From CAWDAQ01 sp963800325 (lineage in GTDB: Bacteria; Actinomycetota; Actinomycetes; Actinomycetales; Dermatophilaceae): a stretch of 64,000 nt of DNA. Made by a program: the position numbers and the translations under genes. The notes under the pieces are model-generated. The model worked only from the letters and a program-made list of their open reading frames with translations. It was not told where the DNA came from and did no database searches. This document shows positions 52,361 to 62,547 of the stretch, one piece after another (position 1 is the stretch's first letter; every line of letters begins with the position of its first letter). The DNA lies in NCBI GenBank assembly GCA_963800325.1, contig CAWDAQ010000002.1, forward strand, positions 62,001 through 126,000. The letters run 5' to 3'.

Positions 52361-53325
52361 AGGTCAAGGACGAGCTCAGCAGGCACGAGGTGACCAAGAC
52401 CTGCTGCCGCAAGGCCGAGGTGGCCGCCATGCTCCGGTTCGCCGGCGGCCTGCACATCGTCGGCGGGAGGATCGTCGTCGAGGCCGAGCTGGACGCGGCG
52501 AACACCGCCCGCAGGCTGCGCCGGGACGTCACCGACCTCTACGGGCACCCCTCCGAGGTCCTCGTCCTCGCGGCCGGGGGGCTGCGCCGCGGCAGCCGCT
52601 ACGTCCTCCGGGTCACCCGGGACGGCGAGGCCCTCGCGCGGCAGACCGGGCTCGTCGACGCCCGCGGCCGCCCGGTGCGCGGGCTCCCGCCGAAGGTCGT
52701 CGGCGGCAGCGCGTGCGACGCCGAGGCGGCCTGGCGGGGGGCGTTCCTGGCCCACGGGTCGCTCACCGAACCCGGCCGGTCGTCCTCCCTCGAGGTCACC
52801 TGCCCCGGGCCCGAGGCCGCGCTCGCGCTCGTCGGCGCCGCCCGCCGGCTCGGGATCCAGGCCAAGGCCCGGGAGGTCCGCGGTGTCGACCGCGTCGTCA
52901 TCCGCGACGGCGACGCGATCGGCGCGATGCTCACCCGGCTCGGCGCCCACGACGCGGTGCTCGCGTGGGAGGAGCGCCGCATGCGCCGGGAGGTCAGGGC
53001 CACCGCGAACCGGCTCGCGAACTTCGACGACGCCAACCTGCGCCGGTCGGCCCGCGCGGCGGTCGCCGCCGGCGCCCGGGTCCACCGTGCGCTGGAGATC
53101 CTCGGCGAGGAGACCCCGGACCACCTGCGCGAGGCCGGGGAGCTCCGGCTCGAGCACAAGCAGGCGAGCCTGGAGGAGCTCGGCCAGCTCGCCGACCCCC
53201 CGATGACCAAGGACGCGGTCGCCGGCCGCATCCGCCGGCTGCTGGCGATGGCCGACAAGCGTGCCAGCGACCTCGGGGTCCCCGACACCGAGGCCTCGCT
53301 CACCGCGGAGATGCTCGAAGGCTGA
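52345..53325 (+). CDS. whiA: Sporulation/division transcription factor WhiA
   Basis: 326 residues. The degenerate LAGLIDADG-like N-terminal domain has VTKTCCRKAEVAAMLRFAGGLHI, LPPKVVGGSACDAEAAWRGAFLA and GAMLTRLGAHDAVLAWEE. The C-terminal helix-turn-helix lies at about 255-305 (LEELGQLADPPMTKDAVAGRI). In Streptomyces WhiA activates ftsZ and other division genes with WhiB. ATG 52345 gives the MAMTA start known from Streptomyces; ATG 52351 also fits. No clear Shine-Dalgarno sequence is visible among the repeats. Confidence 0.94.
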   Translation: MAMTAKVKDELSRHEVTKTCCRKAEVAAMLRFAGGLHIVGGRIVVEAELDAANTARRLRRDVTDLYGHPSEVLVLAAGGLRRGSRYVLRVTRDGEALARQTGLVDARGRPVRGLPPKVVGGSACDAEAAWRGAFLAHGSLTEPGRSSSLEVTCPGPEAALALVGAARRLGIQAKAREVRGVDRVVIRDGDAIGAMLTRLGAHDAVLAWEERRMRREVRATANRLANFDDANLRRSARAAVAAGARVHRALEILGEETPDHLREAGELRLEHKQASLEELGQLADPPMTKDAVAGRIRRLLAMADKRASDLGVPDTEASLTAEMLEG

Positions 53326-53355
53326 ACCCGGGTGCCGCCGCGGAAGCCGATCCAA

Positions 53356-53361
53356 TAGGGT
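53356..53361 (+). promoter_or_regulatory. Probable gap -10 box
   Basis: TAGGGT about 63 bp before GTG 53424. Unlike many neighbours, gap also has a good GGAGG (53412-53416), so it should have a normal leader. Confidence 0.45.
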
Positions 53362-53423
53362 CGGAGAGGAACCCGGCGCCGCGGCGACGTGGCGACGACG
53401 ACTCATCCTGTGGAGGTTGGACA

Positions 53424-54428
<1,005 letters not shown>

Positions 54429-54448
54429 GCCGGGAGGGCGCTGGCACC

Positions 54449-55651
54449 GTGAAGACCGTTGCCGACCTGGGCGACCTGCGCGGCACGCGCGTCCTCGTCC
54501 GGTCCGACCTCAACGTTCCCCTCGACGGGACGACGATCACCGACGACGGCCGGATCCGCGCGTCGGTGCCGACGATCCGGCAGCTGTCCGAGGCGGGCGC
54601 GCGCGTCGTCGTGTGCGCCCACCTCGGCCGGCCGAAGGGGGAGCCGGACGAGCGGTACTCGCTCGCGCCGGTCGCCCGCCGCCTCGGCGAGCTGCTGGGC
54701 CGGGACGTCGCCTTCGCCGCCGACACCGTCGGCCCCGCCGCGCACGAGGCGGTCGGCGCCGCCGGGGACGGCGACGTCGTCCTCCTCGAGAACCTCCGGT
54801 TCAACCCGGGCGAGACCGCGAAGGACGACGGGGAGCGGGCCGCGTTCGCGGCCGAGCTCGCCGACCTCGCCGACGCGTTCGTCTCGGACGGGTTCGGCGT
54901 GGTCCACCGCAAGCAGGCGTCCGTCTACGACGTCGCCCGGCTGCTGCCCTCGGCGGTGGGCGGTCTCGTCGAGCGCGAGGTCGACGTCCTCGGCCGGCTC
55001 ACCGGGAACCCGGAGCGGCCGTACGCCGTCGTCCTCGGCGGGGCGAAGGTGTCCGACAAGCTCGGGGTCATCGACAACCTGCTCGGCACGGCCGACCGGC
55101 TCCTCATCGGCGGCGGCATGGTGTTCACCTTCCTCAAGGCCCAGGGCCACGAGGTCGGGTCGAGCCTGCTCGAGGCCGACCAGGTCGACACCGTCGCCGG
55201 ATACCTGCGTCGGGCCGAGCAGGAGGGCGTCGAGATCGTGCTCCCGGTCGACGTCGTCGCCGCGGACTCCTTCTCCGCGGAGGCCGAGCACGCGGTCGTC
55301 CCGGCCGACGCGATCCCCGCCGACCGGATGGGCCTCGACATCGGCCCGGAGTCCTCCCAGCTGTTCGCGAGCCGGCTCGCCGACTGCGCGACGGTGTTCT
55401 GGAACGGCCCGATGGGCGCGTTCGAGATGGCGCCCTACGCCGCCGGGACCGAGGCGATCGCGCGCGCGCTCGCGGACGCCACCGCGAACGGGGCGCTCAC
55501 CGTCGTCGGCGGCGGGGACTCCGCCGCCGCCGTGCGCAGCCTCGGGTTCGAGGACTCGCGGTTCAGCCACATCTCCACCGGGGGCGGCGCCAGCCTCGAG
55601 CTGCTCGAGGGCACGCCGCTGCCCGGGCTCACCGTTCTCGAGGAGGACTGA
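54449..55651 (+). CDS. pgk: Phosphoglycerate kinase
   Basis: It makes ATP from 1,3-bisphosphoglycerate. 400 residues in two Rossmann-like domains: RVLVRSDLNVPLDG, VVCAHLGRPKGEPDE and FVSDGFGVVHRKQAS in the N-domain; YAVVLGGAKVSDKLGVIDNLL, FWNGPMGAFEMAPYA and the nucleotide loop GGGDSAAAVRSLG in the C-domain. GTG 54449 is preceded by GGGAGGG. The stop is 3 bp before the tpiA ATG. Confidence 0.96.
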   Translation: MKTVADLGDLRGTRVLVRSDLNVPLDGTTITDDGRIRASVPTIRQLSEAGARVVVCAHLGRPKGEPDERYSLAPVARRLGELLGRDVAFAADTVGPAAHEAVGAAGDGDVVLLENLRFNPGETAKDDGERAAFAAELADLADAFVSDGFGVVHRKQASVYDVARLLPSAVGGLVEREVDVLGRLTGNPERPYAVVLGGAKVSDKLGVIDNLLGTADRLLIGGGMVFTFLKAQGHEVGSSLLEADQVDTVAGYLRRAEQEGVEIVLPVDVVAADSFSAEAEHAVVPADAIPADRMGLDIGPESSQLFASRLADCATVFWNGPMGAFEMAPYAAGTEAIARALADATANGALTVVGGGDSAAAVRSLGFEDSRFSHISTGGGASLELLEGTPLPGLTVLEED

Positions 55652-55654
55652 CCG

Positions 55655-56464
55655 ATGGCCGCAGCAGCCGCCGGGGGACGCACCCCGCTCATGGCGGGCA
55701 ACTGGAAGATGAACCTCGACCACCTCCAGGCCACCCACCTCGTGCAGAAGCTCGACTGGACCCTGCAGGACGCGCGGCACGACCACGACGCCGTCGAGGT
55801 CGCCGTGATCCCGCCGTTCACCGACCTGCGCAGCGTGCAGACCCTCGTCGAGGGCGACCGTCTCGCGGTGCGCGTCGGGGCGCAGGACCTGTCCGCGCAC
55901 GACAGCGGCGCCCGCACCGGGGAGATCTCCGGCGCGTTCCTCGCCAAGCTCGGGTGCACCTACGTCATCGTCGGGCACAGCGAGCGCCGGGAGCAGCACG
56001 CCGAGGACGACGCCCTCGTCGCCGCGAAGCTCGCGGCCGCGTTCCGGCACGGGCTCACCCCGATCCTCTGCGTCGGCGAGGGACTCGAGGTCCGCCGGTC
56101 CGGCGGGCACGTCGCCCACGTCCTCGCCCAGCTCGACGCGGCCACCGGCGAGCTCACCGACGAGCAGGCCGCCTCGCTCGTCGTCGCGTACGAGCCCGTG
56201 TGGGCCATCGGCACCGGCGAGGTCGCCACCCCGGAGGACGCCCAGGAGGTGTGCGGCGCGATCCGCGCGCGCCTGGCCGAGCGGCTCGGCGCGGACACCG
56301 CCGACACCGTCCGGGTGCTCTACGGCGGCTCGGTCAAGCCGGGCAACGTCGCCGCGACCATGGCCATGGACGACGTCGACGGCGCGCTCGTCGGCGGCGC
56401 GTCGATCGTCCCCGAGGACTTCGCCGCGATCTGCCGCTACCGGGAGCACCTCCAGGCCGGCTGA
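55655..56464 (+). CDS. tpiA: Triosephosphate isomerase
   Basis: It interconverts DHAP and G3P. 269 residues: MAGNWKMN with the catalytic Lys, TYVIVGHSERREQH with the electrophilic His, VVAYEPVWAIGTGEVATPE with the catalytic Glu and flexible loop, and VLYGGSVKPGNV for phosphate binding. A short Ala/Gly-rich N-terminal extension precedes the barrel. It is packed 3 bp after pgk. Confidence 0.96.
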   Translation: MAAAAAGGRTPLMAGNWKMNLDHLQATHLVQKLDWTLQDARHDHDAVEVAVIPPFTDLRSVQTLVEGDRLAVRVGAQDLSAHDSGARTGEISGAFLAKLGCTYVIVGHSERREQHAEDDALVAAKLAAAFRHGLTPILCVGEGLEVRRSGGHVAHVLAQLDAATGELTDEQAASLVVAYEPVWAIGTGEVATPEDAQEVCGAIRARLAERLGADTADTVRVLYGGSVKPGNVAATMAMDDVDGALVGGASIVPEDFAAICRYREHLQAG

Positions 56465-56478
56465 CCCGGCCCGGAGGG

Positions 56479-56495
56479 GTCCGCGCGGCGCGGAC
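56479..56495 (+). terminator. Possible hairpin after tpiA
   Basis: GTCCGCG / CGCGGAC with a 3-nt loop, 15 bp after the tpiA stop and before a TATCCT box (56520-56525) that may start secG transcription. No T-run. Confidence 0.35.
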
Positions 56496-56578
56496 TCGGA
56501 CCGGGCGGGGCCCAGGGAGTATCCTGACCCCGGCCCGCTGAAGCGGGACGGCGCCGAAGCGAGAGAGAAGGACGCGAG

Positions 56579-56824
56579 TTGGACATCGTTCGGATCGGAC
56601 TCCAGGTCCTCCTGGTGGTCGCCGGGCTCTTCCTCACCCTCATGATCCTCATGCAGAAGGGGAAGGGCGGAGGCCTGTCGGACATGTTCGGGGGCGGGAT
56701 GTCCGCCTCGCTGGGCTCGTCCTCGGTGGCGGAGCGGAACCTGAGCCGCTTCACCGTCGTCATGGCGCTCATCTGGTTCACCTCGATCGTGGGGATCGGT
56801 CTCATCGACCGGTTCTCCGCCTGA
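56579..56824 (+). CDS. secG: Preprotein translocase subunit SecG
   Basis: 81-residue SecYEG component. Two transmembrane helices (about residues 3-24 and 57-75) flank the family loop LMQKGKGGGLSDMFGGG. TTG 56579 is the only start that leaves the first helix whole and has GAGAAGGA 7-14 nt upstream. A TATCCT box about 54 bp upstream could give it a promoter separate from tpiA. Confidence 0.94.
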   Translation: MDIVRIGLQVLLVVAGLFLTLMILMQKGKGGGLSDMFGGGMSASLGSSSVAERNLSRFTVVMALIWFTSIVGIGLIDRFSA

Positions 56825-56849
56825 CCACCAGCGAAAGGACGCAGCAACC

Positions 56850-57200
56850 ATGGCCGGAGCAAACGCGATCCGGGGCAGCCGCGTCGGAGCGGGACCCATG
56901 GGCGAGGCGGAGCGGGGCGAGAGTGCGCCGCGGCTGTTCGTCTCGTACTGGTGCGCCAACGGCCACGAGACCCGACCGAGCTTCGCGCAGGAGCCCGGGC
57001 TCGTCGTCCCCGACCAGTGGGACTGCCCCCGCTGCGGCTTCCCGGCCGGCCAGGACCAGGACAACCCGCCGGCCCCGCCGAGGGTCGAGCCGTACAAGAC
57101 CCACCTCGCCTACGTGAAGGAGCGCCGCTCCGACGCCGACGGCGCGGCGATCCTCGACGAGGCGCTCTCGAGTCTCCGGGACCGCGGCCTCATCCAGTAG
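56850..57200 (+). CDS. rbpA: RNA polymerase-binding protein RbpA
   Basis: Actinobacteria-specific partner of RNA polymerase and the principal sigma factor that stabilises open promoter complexes. 116 residues: AIRGSRVGAGPMGEAERGE (N-terminal tail and basic linker), the zinc-binding core with WCANGHET and WDCPRCGFPAG, and a C-terminal sigma-interaction helix (THLAYVKERRSDADGAAILDEAL). AAAGGA lies about 10 nt before ATG 56850. secG is 25 bp upstream. The gene converges on pgl across a repeat array. Confidence 0.95.
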   Translation: MAGANAIRGSRVGAGPMGEAERGESAPRLFVSYWCANGHETRPSFAQEPGLVVPDQWDCPRCGFPAGQDQDNPPAPPRVEPYKTHLAYVKERRSDADGAAILDEALSSLRDRGLIQ

Positions 57201-57217
57201 GGACACCCCCGGCAGCT

Positions 57218-57231
57218 CGAGTCGGGACTCG
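57218..57231 (+). terminator. Possible rbpA terminator hairpin
   Basis: CGAGT, loop CGGG, ACTCG, 17 bp after the rbpA stop, within GC-rich direct repeats of GCTCGAGT[CA]GGGA. Short stem, no T-run. Confidence 0.3.
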
Positions 57232-57280
57232 TCCCTCGGCTCGAGTAGGGACACACCCGCGGAGGAGCGCACTCGTCCCC

Positions 57281-57456
57281 GCTACGTCTGCACGGACAAC
57301 GGTCGCCGGGGCGCTGACCCTGCGGACGCACGGGGGAAGCGCCCGCTACGTCCGCACGGATGGTCGCCGGGGCGCTGACCCTGCGGACGCACGGGGGAAG
57401 CGCCCGCTACGTCCGCACGGATGGTCGCCGGGGCGCTGACCCTGCGGACGCACGAG
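57281..57456. repeat. Family C tandem array (61-bp unit) between rbpA and pgl
   Basis: Full copies at 57301-57361 and 57362-57422, a partial copy at 57423-57456, and the tail of another at 57281-57300. The unit contains TGCGGACG and CGTCCGCA, which can pair within or between copies. Its first 36 bases match 40022-40058 with two mismatches and one extra base. Both sites are convergent gene ends. Confidence 0.92.
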
Positions 57457-57474
57457 GGGGAGCTCGGGCCGGGG

Positions 57475-58236
57475 TCAGCCCAGGTCGGCTGCGGCAGGGG
57501 CGTCGACGAGCCACCGGGTGGCCGTCCGCCCGCGGACGAGCGACGCGGGCGCCCGGGAGGCGTCGCCGCCCTCGGCGGCGAGGCGCCACGCGGTCGCGAC
57601 CGCCTCGGCCTTGTCCTCCCCCGCGACGACGAGCCACACCTCGCGGCCGTGGCCGAGCGCGTCGAACGTCATCGACACCCGCGTCGGCGGCGGCTTGGGG
57701 GAGTCCCGCACGGCGATGGCTCCCGTGCCGCCCTCCCCGGTCCCGGGGTGGCCGGGGAAGAGGGAGGCGACGTGGCAGTCCGGGCCGACGCCGAGCAGGA
57801 CGACGTCGAACTCGGGGGCGAGTCCTCCGTCGCCGGCCGCGGCGAGCTCGTCGGCGTAGCGGCGCGCGGCCGCGTCGACGTCGTCGCCGTCCGGCCCGTC
57901 GCTCGTCGCGACCCGGTGGACCTGCGCGGAGTCGAGCCCGAGCGAGTCCAGCAGGGCCTCGTCGGCCTGGGTGTCGTTGCGGTCCGGGTCCCCGGCCGCC
58001 AGAAAGCGCTCGTCGCCCCACCACAGCTCGACCCGGGACCAGTCCAGCGCCGCCGCGGCCGGGCAGCTGCCGACGGCCGCGAGGACCGCCGACCCCATCG
58101 AGCCGCCGGTGAGCACGAGACGGGCACGGCCCCGCTCGGCCACGGCGTCGACCGCCGCGACGACGAGCCGGGCGGCGGTCGCCTCGGCGAGCGCCTGCTT
58201 GGTGGGGTGGACCACGAGGGTCGGGTCGGCGCTCAC
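57475..58236 (-). CDS. pgl: 6-phosphogluconolactonase
   Basis: Hydrolyses the Zwf product to 6-phosphogluconate. 253 residues of the NagB/DevB-type fold: ARLVLTGGSMGSAVLAAV, WSRVELWWGDERFLAAGDPDRN and FDVVLLGVGPDCHVASLFPGHP, the last carrying the usual substrate-loop residues. GTG 58236 overlaps the opcA stop (GTGA). It is the last gene of the pentose-phosphate operon, and its stop lies 18 bp from the family C array. Confidence 0.94.
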   Translation of the reverse strand: MSADPTLVVHPTKQALAEATAARLVVAAVDAVAERGRARLVLTGGSMGSAVLAAVGSCPAAAALDWSRVELWWGDERFLAAGDPDRNDTQADEALLDSLGLDSAQVHRVATSDGPDGDDVDAAARRYADELAAAGDGGLAPEFDVVLLGVGPDCHVASLFPGHPGTGEGGTGAIAVRDSPKPPPTRVSMTFDALGHGREVWLVVAGEDKAEAVATAWRLAAEGGDASRAPASLVRGRTATRWLVDAPAAADLG

Positions 58237-59363
58237 CGGGTTCCTCCCGTCGTCTCCTGGACGTCGCCGGCCAGCCGCTCCGCGGCGGCCTGCCGGACCG
58301 AGGCGGTGTCGCCGCCCCCCGACGGCGGCTCCTGCCGCTCGAGCTCCGCGGACCCGACGGCCTCGGTCTCGGCCTCCTCGGCCGCCCGGTGGGCGTCGGA
58401 GGGGGAGGGTGCGTTGCCGCTCGCGACCGCGGACGCCTGCGTCGTCGTCCGCGTCACCAGCGGGAGACCGTCGATGAGGGCCTTGGCGTACACCTCGTCC
58501 GGGTCGAGCCGGCGGAGCTCGTCCGCGAGGCAGTCGGCGAGCTCGCGCCGGGCCAGGCTGATCCTCCGGTCGGGCTGTCGCGGCTGGGCGAGGGTCGCGG
58601 TCTCGCCGTCCGGGCGGACGAGGTCGATGCTCCCGCTCGGACGGTCGAGCCGGACCGAGACCATGCCGCTGCCCGCCCGGGCCCGGGCCCGGGTGACCGG
58701 GCACCCGAGGGTGACCGCCAGCCAGGCGGCGAGCAGGTCGGTGGACGGGGAGTCGGTGCCCCCGGTGACGGTGGCCCCGGTCACCGGTTCGTAGGGCGGC
58801 TGGTCCAGTGCGGCGGCGAGCAGGCCCCGCCACAGCGTGACCCGCGTCCACGCGAGGTCGGTGTCGCCGCCGGTGTAGGTCTTCGCCCGGCGGCGCAGGG
58901 CGCGCGCCGGGTCGTCCTGCTCGGCGGCGTCGGTGATCCTGCGCTGGGCCATCCCGCCGACGGGGTCGGTCGAGGGGTTCTTCGGCGCCCTCTTGGGCCA
59001 CCACACGACGACGGGGGAGTCGGGCAGCAGCAGCGGCGTGACGACGCTGCGGCCGTGCCCGGTGAGCGGGCCGTAGAGGCGGAGCACGACGATCTCGCTC
59101 GCGCCGGCGTCACCGCCGACGCGGATCTGGGCATCGAGCCGGGCCCGGCCGCGCTTGTTCCCGATGACGACGGCGACGATCCGGCACGGGTGCTGCCGGC
59201 TCGCGTCGTTGGCCGCGCTCAGCGCGTCCTCGGCGTGCTGCTCGTCGACGACGATGACGAGGGTGAGCACGCGCCCGAGGGCCATCGCGCCGACCTCGTT
59301 GCGGATCTTCACGAGCCGCTTGCTCACCGCGACCGTGCTCGTGCTCGGCAGGTCGATGATCAC
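58233..59363 (-). CDS. opcA: Glucose-6-phosphate dehydrogenase assembly protein OpcA
   Basis: 376 residues. IIDLPSTSTVAVSKRLVKIR begins the OpcA-like N-terminal region. VVVDEQHAEDALSAANDASR, PCRIVAVV, RSVVTPLLLPDSPVVVWWPK and ARRAKTYTGGDTDLAWTRVTLWR-like stretches follow, then a low-complexity Glu/Ala/Ser tail from about 325 that is probably disordered. OpcA is needed for active Zwf in actinobacteria and cyanobacteria. The ATG overlaps the zwf stop (ATGA) and the stop overlaps pgl, consistent with joint production. Confidence 0.94.
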   Translation of the reverse strand: MIIDLPSTSTVAVSKRLVKIRNEVGAMALGRVLTLVIVVDEQHAEDALSAANDASRQHPCRIVAVVIGNKRGRARLDAQIRVGGDAGASEIVVLRLYGPLTGHGRSVVTPLLLPDSPVVVWWPKRAPKNPSTDPVGGMAQRRITDAAEQDDPARALRRRAKTYTGGDTDLAWTRVTLWRGLLAAALDQPPYEPVTGATVTGGTDSPSTDLLAAWLAVTLGCPVTRARARAGSGMVSVRLDRPSGSIDLVRPDGETATLAQPRQPDRRISLARRELADCLADELRRLDPDEVYAKALIDGLPLVTRTTTQASAVASGNAPSPSDAHRAAEEAETEAVGSAELERQEPPSGGGDTASVRQAAAERLAGDVQETTGGTR

Positions 59364-60904
59364 GGCATCCTCCAGACCCGCCCGTCACGGGCCATCATGT
59401 CCTCCGCCGACGGCGGTCCCCACGTCCCGGCGGTGTACGGCTCCGGCGCGGCCCCCTCGGTGGCCCAGTACTCCTCGACCGGGTCGAGGATCTGCCACGA
59501 CAGCTCGACCTCCTCGTGCCGGGGGAACAGCGGCGGGTCGCCGAGGAGGACGTCGAGGATGAGGCGCTCGTAGGCCTCGGGCGAGGACTCGGTGAACGAC
59601 TGGCCGTAGCCGAAGTCCATCGTCACGTCCCGGACCTCCATCTGGGCCCCTGGCACCTTGGCGCCGAAGCGCATGGTGATGCCCTCGTCGGGCTGGACCC
59701 GGATGACGATCGCGTTCTGCCCCAGCTCCTCGGTCGCGGTGTCCGCGAACGGCAGGTGGGGCGCCCGCTTGAAGACGACCGCGATCTCGGTGACCCGCTT
59801 GCCGAGCCGCTTGCCGGTGCGCAGGTAGAACGGCACCCCGGCCCAGCGCCGGGTGTCGATCTCGAGCTTCATCGCCGCGTACGTCTCGGTGCGCGAGCGC
59901 GCGTCGACCCCGTCCTCGTCGAGGTAGCCGGTGACGCTCTCCCCGCCCTGCCAGCCGGCGGCGTACTGCCCGCGGGCGGTCGCGGCGGACAGGTCGTCGG
60001 GAAGGCGCACCGCGGAGAGGACCTTCTCCTTCTCCGCACGAAGGTGGTCCGCGCCGAACGAGACCGGCTCCTCCATCGCGGTGAGCGCGAGCAGCTGGAG
60101 CAGGTGGTTCTGGATGACGTCGCGCGCGGCGCCGATCCCGTCGTAGTACCCCGCCCGGCCGCCGATGCCGATGTCCTCGGCCATCGTGATCTGGACGTGG
60201 TCGACGTAGTTGGCGTTCCACACCGGCTCGAACAGCTGGTTGGCGAACCGCAGCGCGAGGAGGTTCTGGACGGTCTCCTTGCCGAGGTAGTGGTCGATCC
60301 GGAAGATCGCGTCGGTGGGGAACACGCTCTCGACGACCGAGTTGAGGTCCCGCGCCGTCGCGAGGTCGCGCCCGAACGGCTTCTCGATGACGACGCGCCG
60401 CCACGACCCGTCGCTGGGCTCGCTGAGACCGGACCGCTCCAGCTGCTCGCAGACGTCACCGAAGAACGCGGGCGGGATCGAGAGGTAGAACGCGGTGTTC
60501 CCGCTCGTCCCCCGCTCCCGGTCGAGCTGGCGGACGGTCTCGGCGAGCAGGTCGAACGCCGCGGGGTCGTCGAACACCCCCGGGACGAAGCGGAACCCGT
60601 CCGAGAGGGAGCGCCACACCTCCTCCCGGAACGGGGTCCGGGCGTACTGCTTGACCGCGTCGTAGACGACCTTCCCGAAGTCCTGGTCCTCCCAGTCCCG
60701 TCGGGCGAACCCGACGAGGGAGAACCCCGGCGGCAGCAGACCCCGGTTGGCGAGGTCGTACACCGCCGGCAGGAGCTTCTTGCGGGCGAGGTCCCCGGTG
60801 ACGCCGAACAGGACCATCCCGCACGGCCCGGCGATGCGGGGAAGCCGCTTGTCGCGCGGGTCGCGGAGCGGGTTGAAGTCCTCGGTGACCCGGACCGGCC
60901 TCAT
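59360..60904 (-). CDS. zwf: Glucose-6-phosphate 1-dehydrogenase
   Basis: Oxidises G6P with NADP, entering the pentose-phosphate pathway. 514 residues: MVLFGVTGDLARKKLLPAVY is the dinucleotide loop, IEKPFGRDLATARDLN the conserved KPxG, and FRIDHYLGKETVQNLLALRF holds the catalytic His. The C-terminal domain is complete (TYAAMKLEIDTRRWAGVPFY and RTGKRLGKRVTEI). The ATG overlaps the pgi stop (ATGA). Confidence 0.97.
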   Translation of the reverse strand: MRPVRVTEDFNPLRDPRDKRLPRIAGPCGMVLFGVTGDLARKKLLPAVYDLANRGLLPPGFSLVGFARRDWEDQDFGKVVYDAVKQYARTPFREEVWRSLSDGFRFVPGVFDDPAAFDLLAETVRQLDRERGTSGNTAFYLSIPPAFFGDVCEQLERSGLSEPSDGSWRRVVIEKPFGRDLATARDLNSVVESVFPTDAIFRIDHYLGKETVQNLLALRFANQLFEPVWNANYVDHVQITMAEDIGIGGRAGYYDGIGAARDVIQNHLLQLLALTAMEEPVSFGADHLRAEKEKVLSAVRLPDDLSAATARGQYAAGWQGGESVTGYLDEDGVDARSRTETYAAMKLEIDTRRWAGVPFYLRTGKRLGKRVTEIAVVFKRAPHLPFADTATEELGQNAIVIRVQPDEGITMRFGAKVPGAQMEVRDVTMDFGYGQSFTESSPEAYERLILDVLLGDPPLFPRHEEVELSWQILDPVEEYWATEGAAPEPYTAGTWGPPSAEDMMARDGRVWRMP

Positions 60905-62547
60905 GCACGTCCTTCCGCGCCGAGGGCGGAGCGGACGCCCTCGAGGCCGGTGTCGTGGTCGGTCAGGTGCAGCCGGAGCACCGGACGGCCGTGGTCGGCG
61001 AGCACCTTGGCGTCACCCGCGGCCTGGGCCGCGATGAACTCGCCGAACGTGAAGTCTCGGCCGGGGACCGGGAGGTCCTGCGCGGGGGCGGCGGTCACCT
61101 GGACGTAGACGCCCGTGGCCGGTCCGCCCTTGTGGTACTGCCCGGTCGAGTGGAGGAACCGGGGGCCCCACCCGAAGGTGACGGGACGACCGGTCCGCTC
61201 GGCGAGCGAGCCGGCGACGTCCGCGAGCGGCGCGTCCCCCTCGCGGTCGAGGTAGGCCATGACGGCGACGTAGCCGTGGTCCCGGTCGAGCTGGGCGAGC
61301 AGCGCGTCGACGGCCTCCGGCACCGTCGCGGCGGACCCGAGCCAGTCCCCGCCGAGCGCGCGGACCTCGACGGCCCCGTCGGTCGCGTCCGGGGAGTCGC
61401 CGCTGCCGACGCCGGCGTCGAGCATGTCCCGGGCGGCCTTCTTCGCGGACTCGACGTCCGGCTGGTCGAACGGGTTGATCCCGAGGAGCCGGCCGGCGAC
61501 CGCGACGGCGACCTCCCACAGCACGAACTGCGCCCCGAGCGGTCCGGAGACCGCGACGAGCGAGTCGGCGCCGGACCCGTCGCCGTTCCCGTCGACCGTC
61601 GCCTCGTCGTCGTCGGCGACGAGCCGGACGAGGGTGGCGTCGGCGGGGACGGAGAGGACGGAGTCGGCGCCGGGGGAGGGGACGACGACGGGCAGCAGGC
61701 CGGTGCCGAGCTTGCCGGTCGACTCCGCGATGAGCTGCTCGGCCCAGTCGCCGAAGCCGCGGATCGGGGTCCCGGCCTCGACGAGGTAGGTCTTGTCCCG
61801 CAGCGGGGTGGTCCCGGCCAGGGCGGCACCGAGGCGCAGCCCGGGGTTGCCCTCGTCGTCGGCGGTGAGCACCTCGCCCGCGGTCTCGGCGTCGTCGAGC
61901 AGGGCGTCGAGGTCGGCGCCGGCGAGTCCGGACGGGACGAGCCCGAAGGCCGTGAGCGCGGAGTACCGGCCGCCGACGTGGGAGTCGGCGGTGAAGACCC
62001 GGTAGCCCTTGTCGTTCGCGTCGGACTGCAGCGGGCTCCCCGGGTCGGTGACGACGACGACGTGCCGGGCCGTGTCGAGCCCGGCGTCGGCGAACGCCTG
62101 CTCGAACGCGCGGCGCTGGCTGTCGGTCTCGACGGTCGAGCCGGACTTGCTCGAGACGACGACCACGGTCTTCTCGAGGTCGGTGACCGCCTCGCGGACG
62201 ACGTCGGGGTGGGAGGAGTCGAGCACGACGAGCGGCACGCCGTCGGTCGCGCAGATGACCTCGGGGGCGAGCGAGGAGCCGCCCATGCCGCAGAGCACGA
62301 CGCGGGTGATCCCGTCCGCCCTCAGGTCGGCGCGCAGCGCGGCGACCTCGGCGGCGATCGGACGGGCCCGGGCGGCGAGGTCGACCCAGCCGAGGCGGAC
62401 CGAGGCCTCGGACTGGGCGTCCTCACCCCACAGCGTCGGGTCCTGGGCGAAGATGCCGCCCGCGACGCCGTCGGCGACGAGACGGGGGACGGTCTCGGCG
62501 ACGGCGTCGGCCGCCGCCCCGGAGGCGGCGACGGAGACGGCCGTCAC
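60901..62547 (-). CDS. pgi: Glucose-6-phosphate isomerase
   Basis: Interconverts glucose-6-P and fructose-6-P, linking this operon to glycolysis. 548 residues: VVLCGMGGSSLAPEVI and VVVSSKSGSTVETDSQRR form the first SIS domain, VGGRYSALTAFGLVPSGLAG the second, and GINPFDQPDVESAKKAA follows. The C-terminal FLHSTGQYHKGGP contains the catalytic His. This is the actinobacterial/archaeal-type bacterial PGI often found beside tal. It overlaps tal and zwf by 4 bases each. Confidence 0.94.
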   Translation of the reverse strand: MTAVSVAASGAAADAVAETVPRLVADGVAGGIFAQDPTLWGEDAQSEASVRLGWVDLAARARPIAAEVAALRADLRADGITRVVLCGMGGSSLAPEVICATDGVPLVVLDSSHPDVVREAVTDLEKTVVVVSSKSGSTVETDSQRRAFEQAFADAGLDTARHVVVVTDPGSPLQSDANDKGYRVFTADSHVGGRYSALTAFGLVPSGLAGADLDALLDDAETAGEVLTADDEGNPGLRLGAALAGTTPLRDKTYLVEAGTPIRGFGDWAEQLIAESTGKLGTGLLPVVVPSPGADSVLSVPADATLVRLVADDDEATVDGNGDGSGADSLVAVSGPLGAQFVLWEVAVAVAGRLLGINPFDQPDVESAKKAARDMLDAGVGSGDSPDATDGAVEVRALGGDWLGSAATVPEAVDALLAQLDRDHGYVAVMAYLDREGDAPLADVAGSLAERTGRPVTFGWGPRFLHSTGQYHKGGPATGVYVQVTAAPAQDLPVPGRDFTFGEFIAAQAAGDAKVLADHGRPVLRLHLTDHDTGLEGVRSALGAEGRA

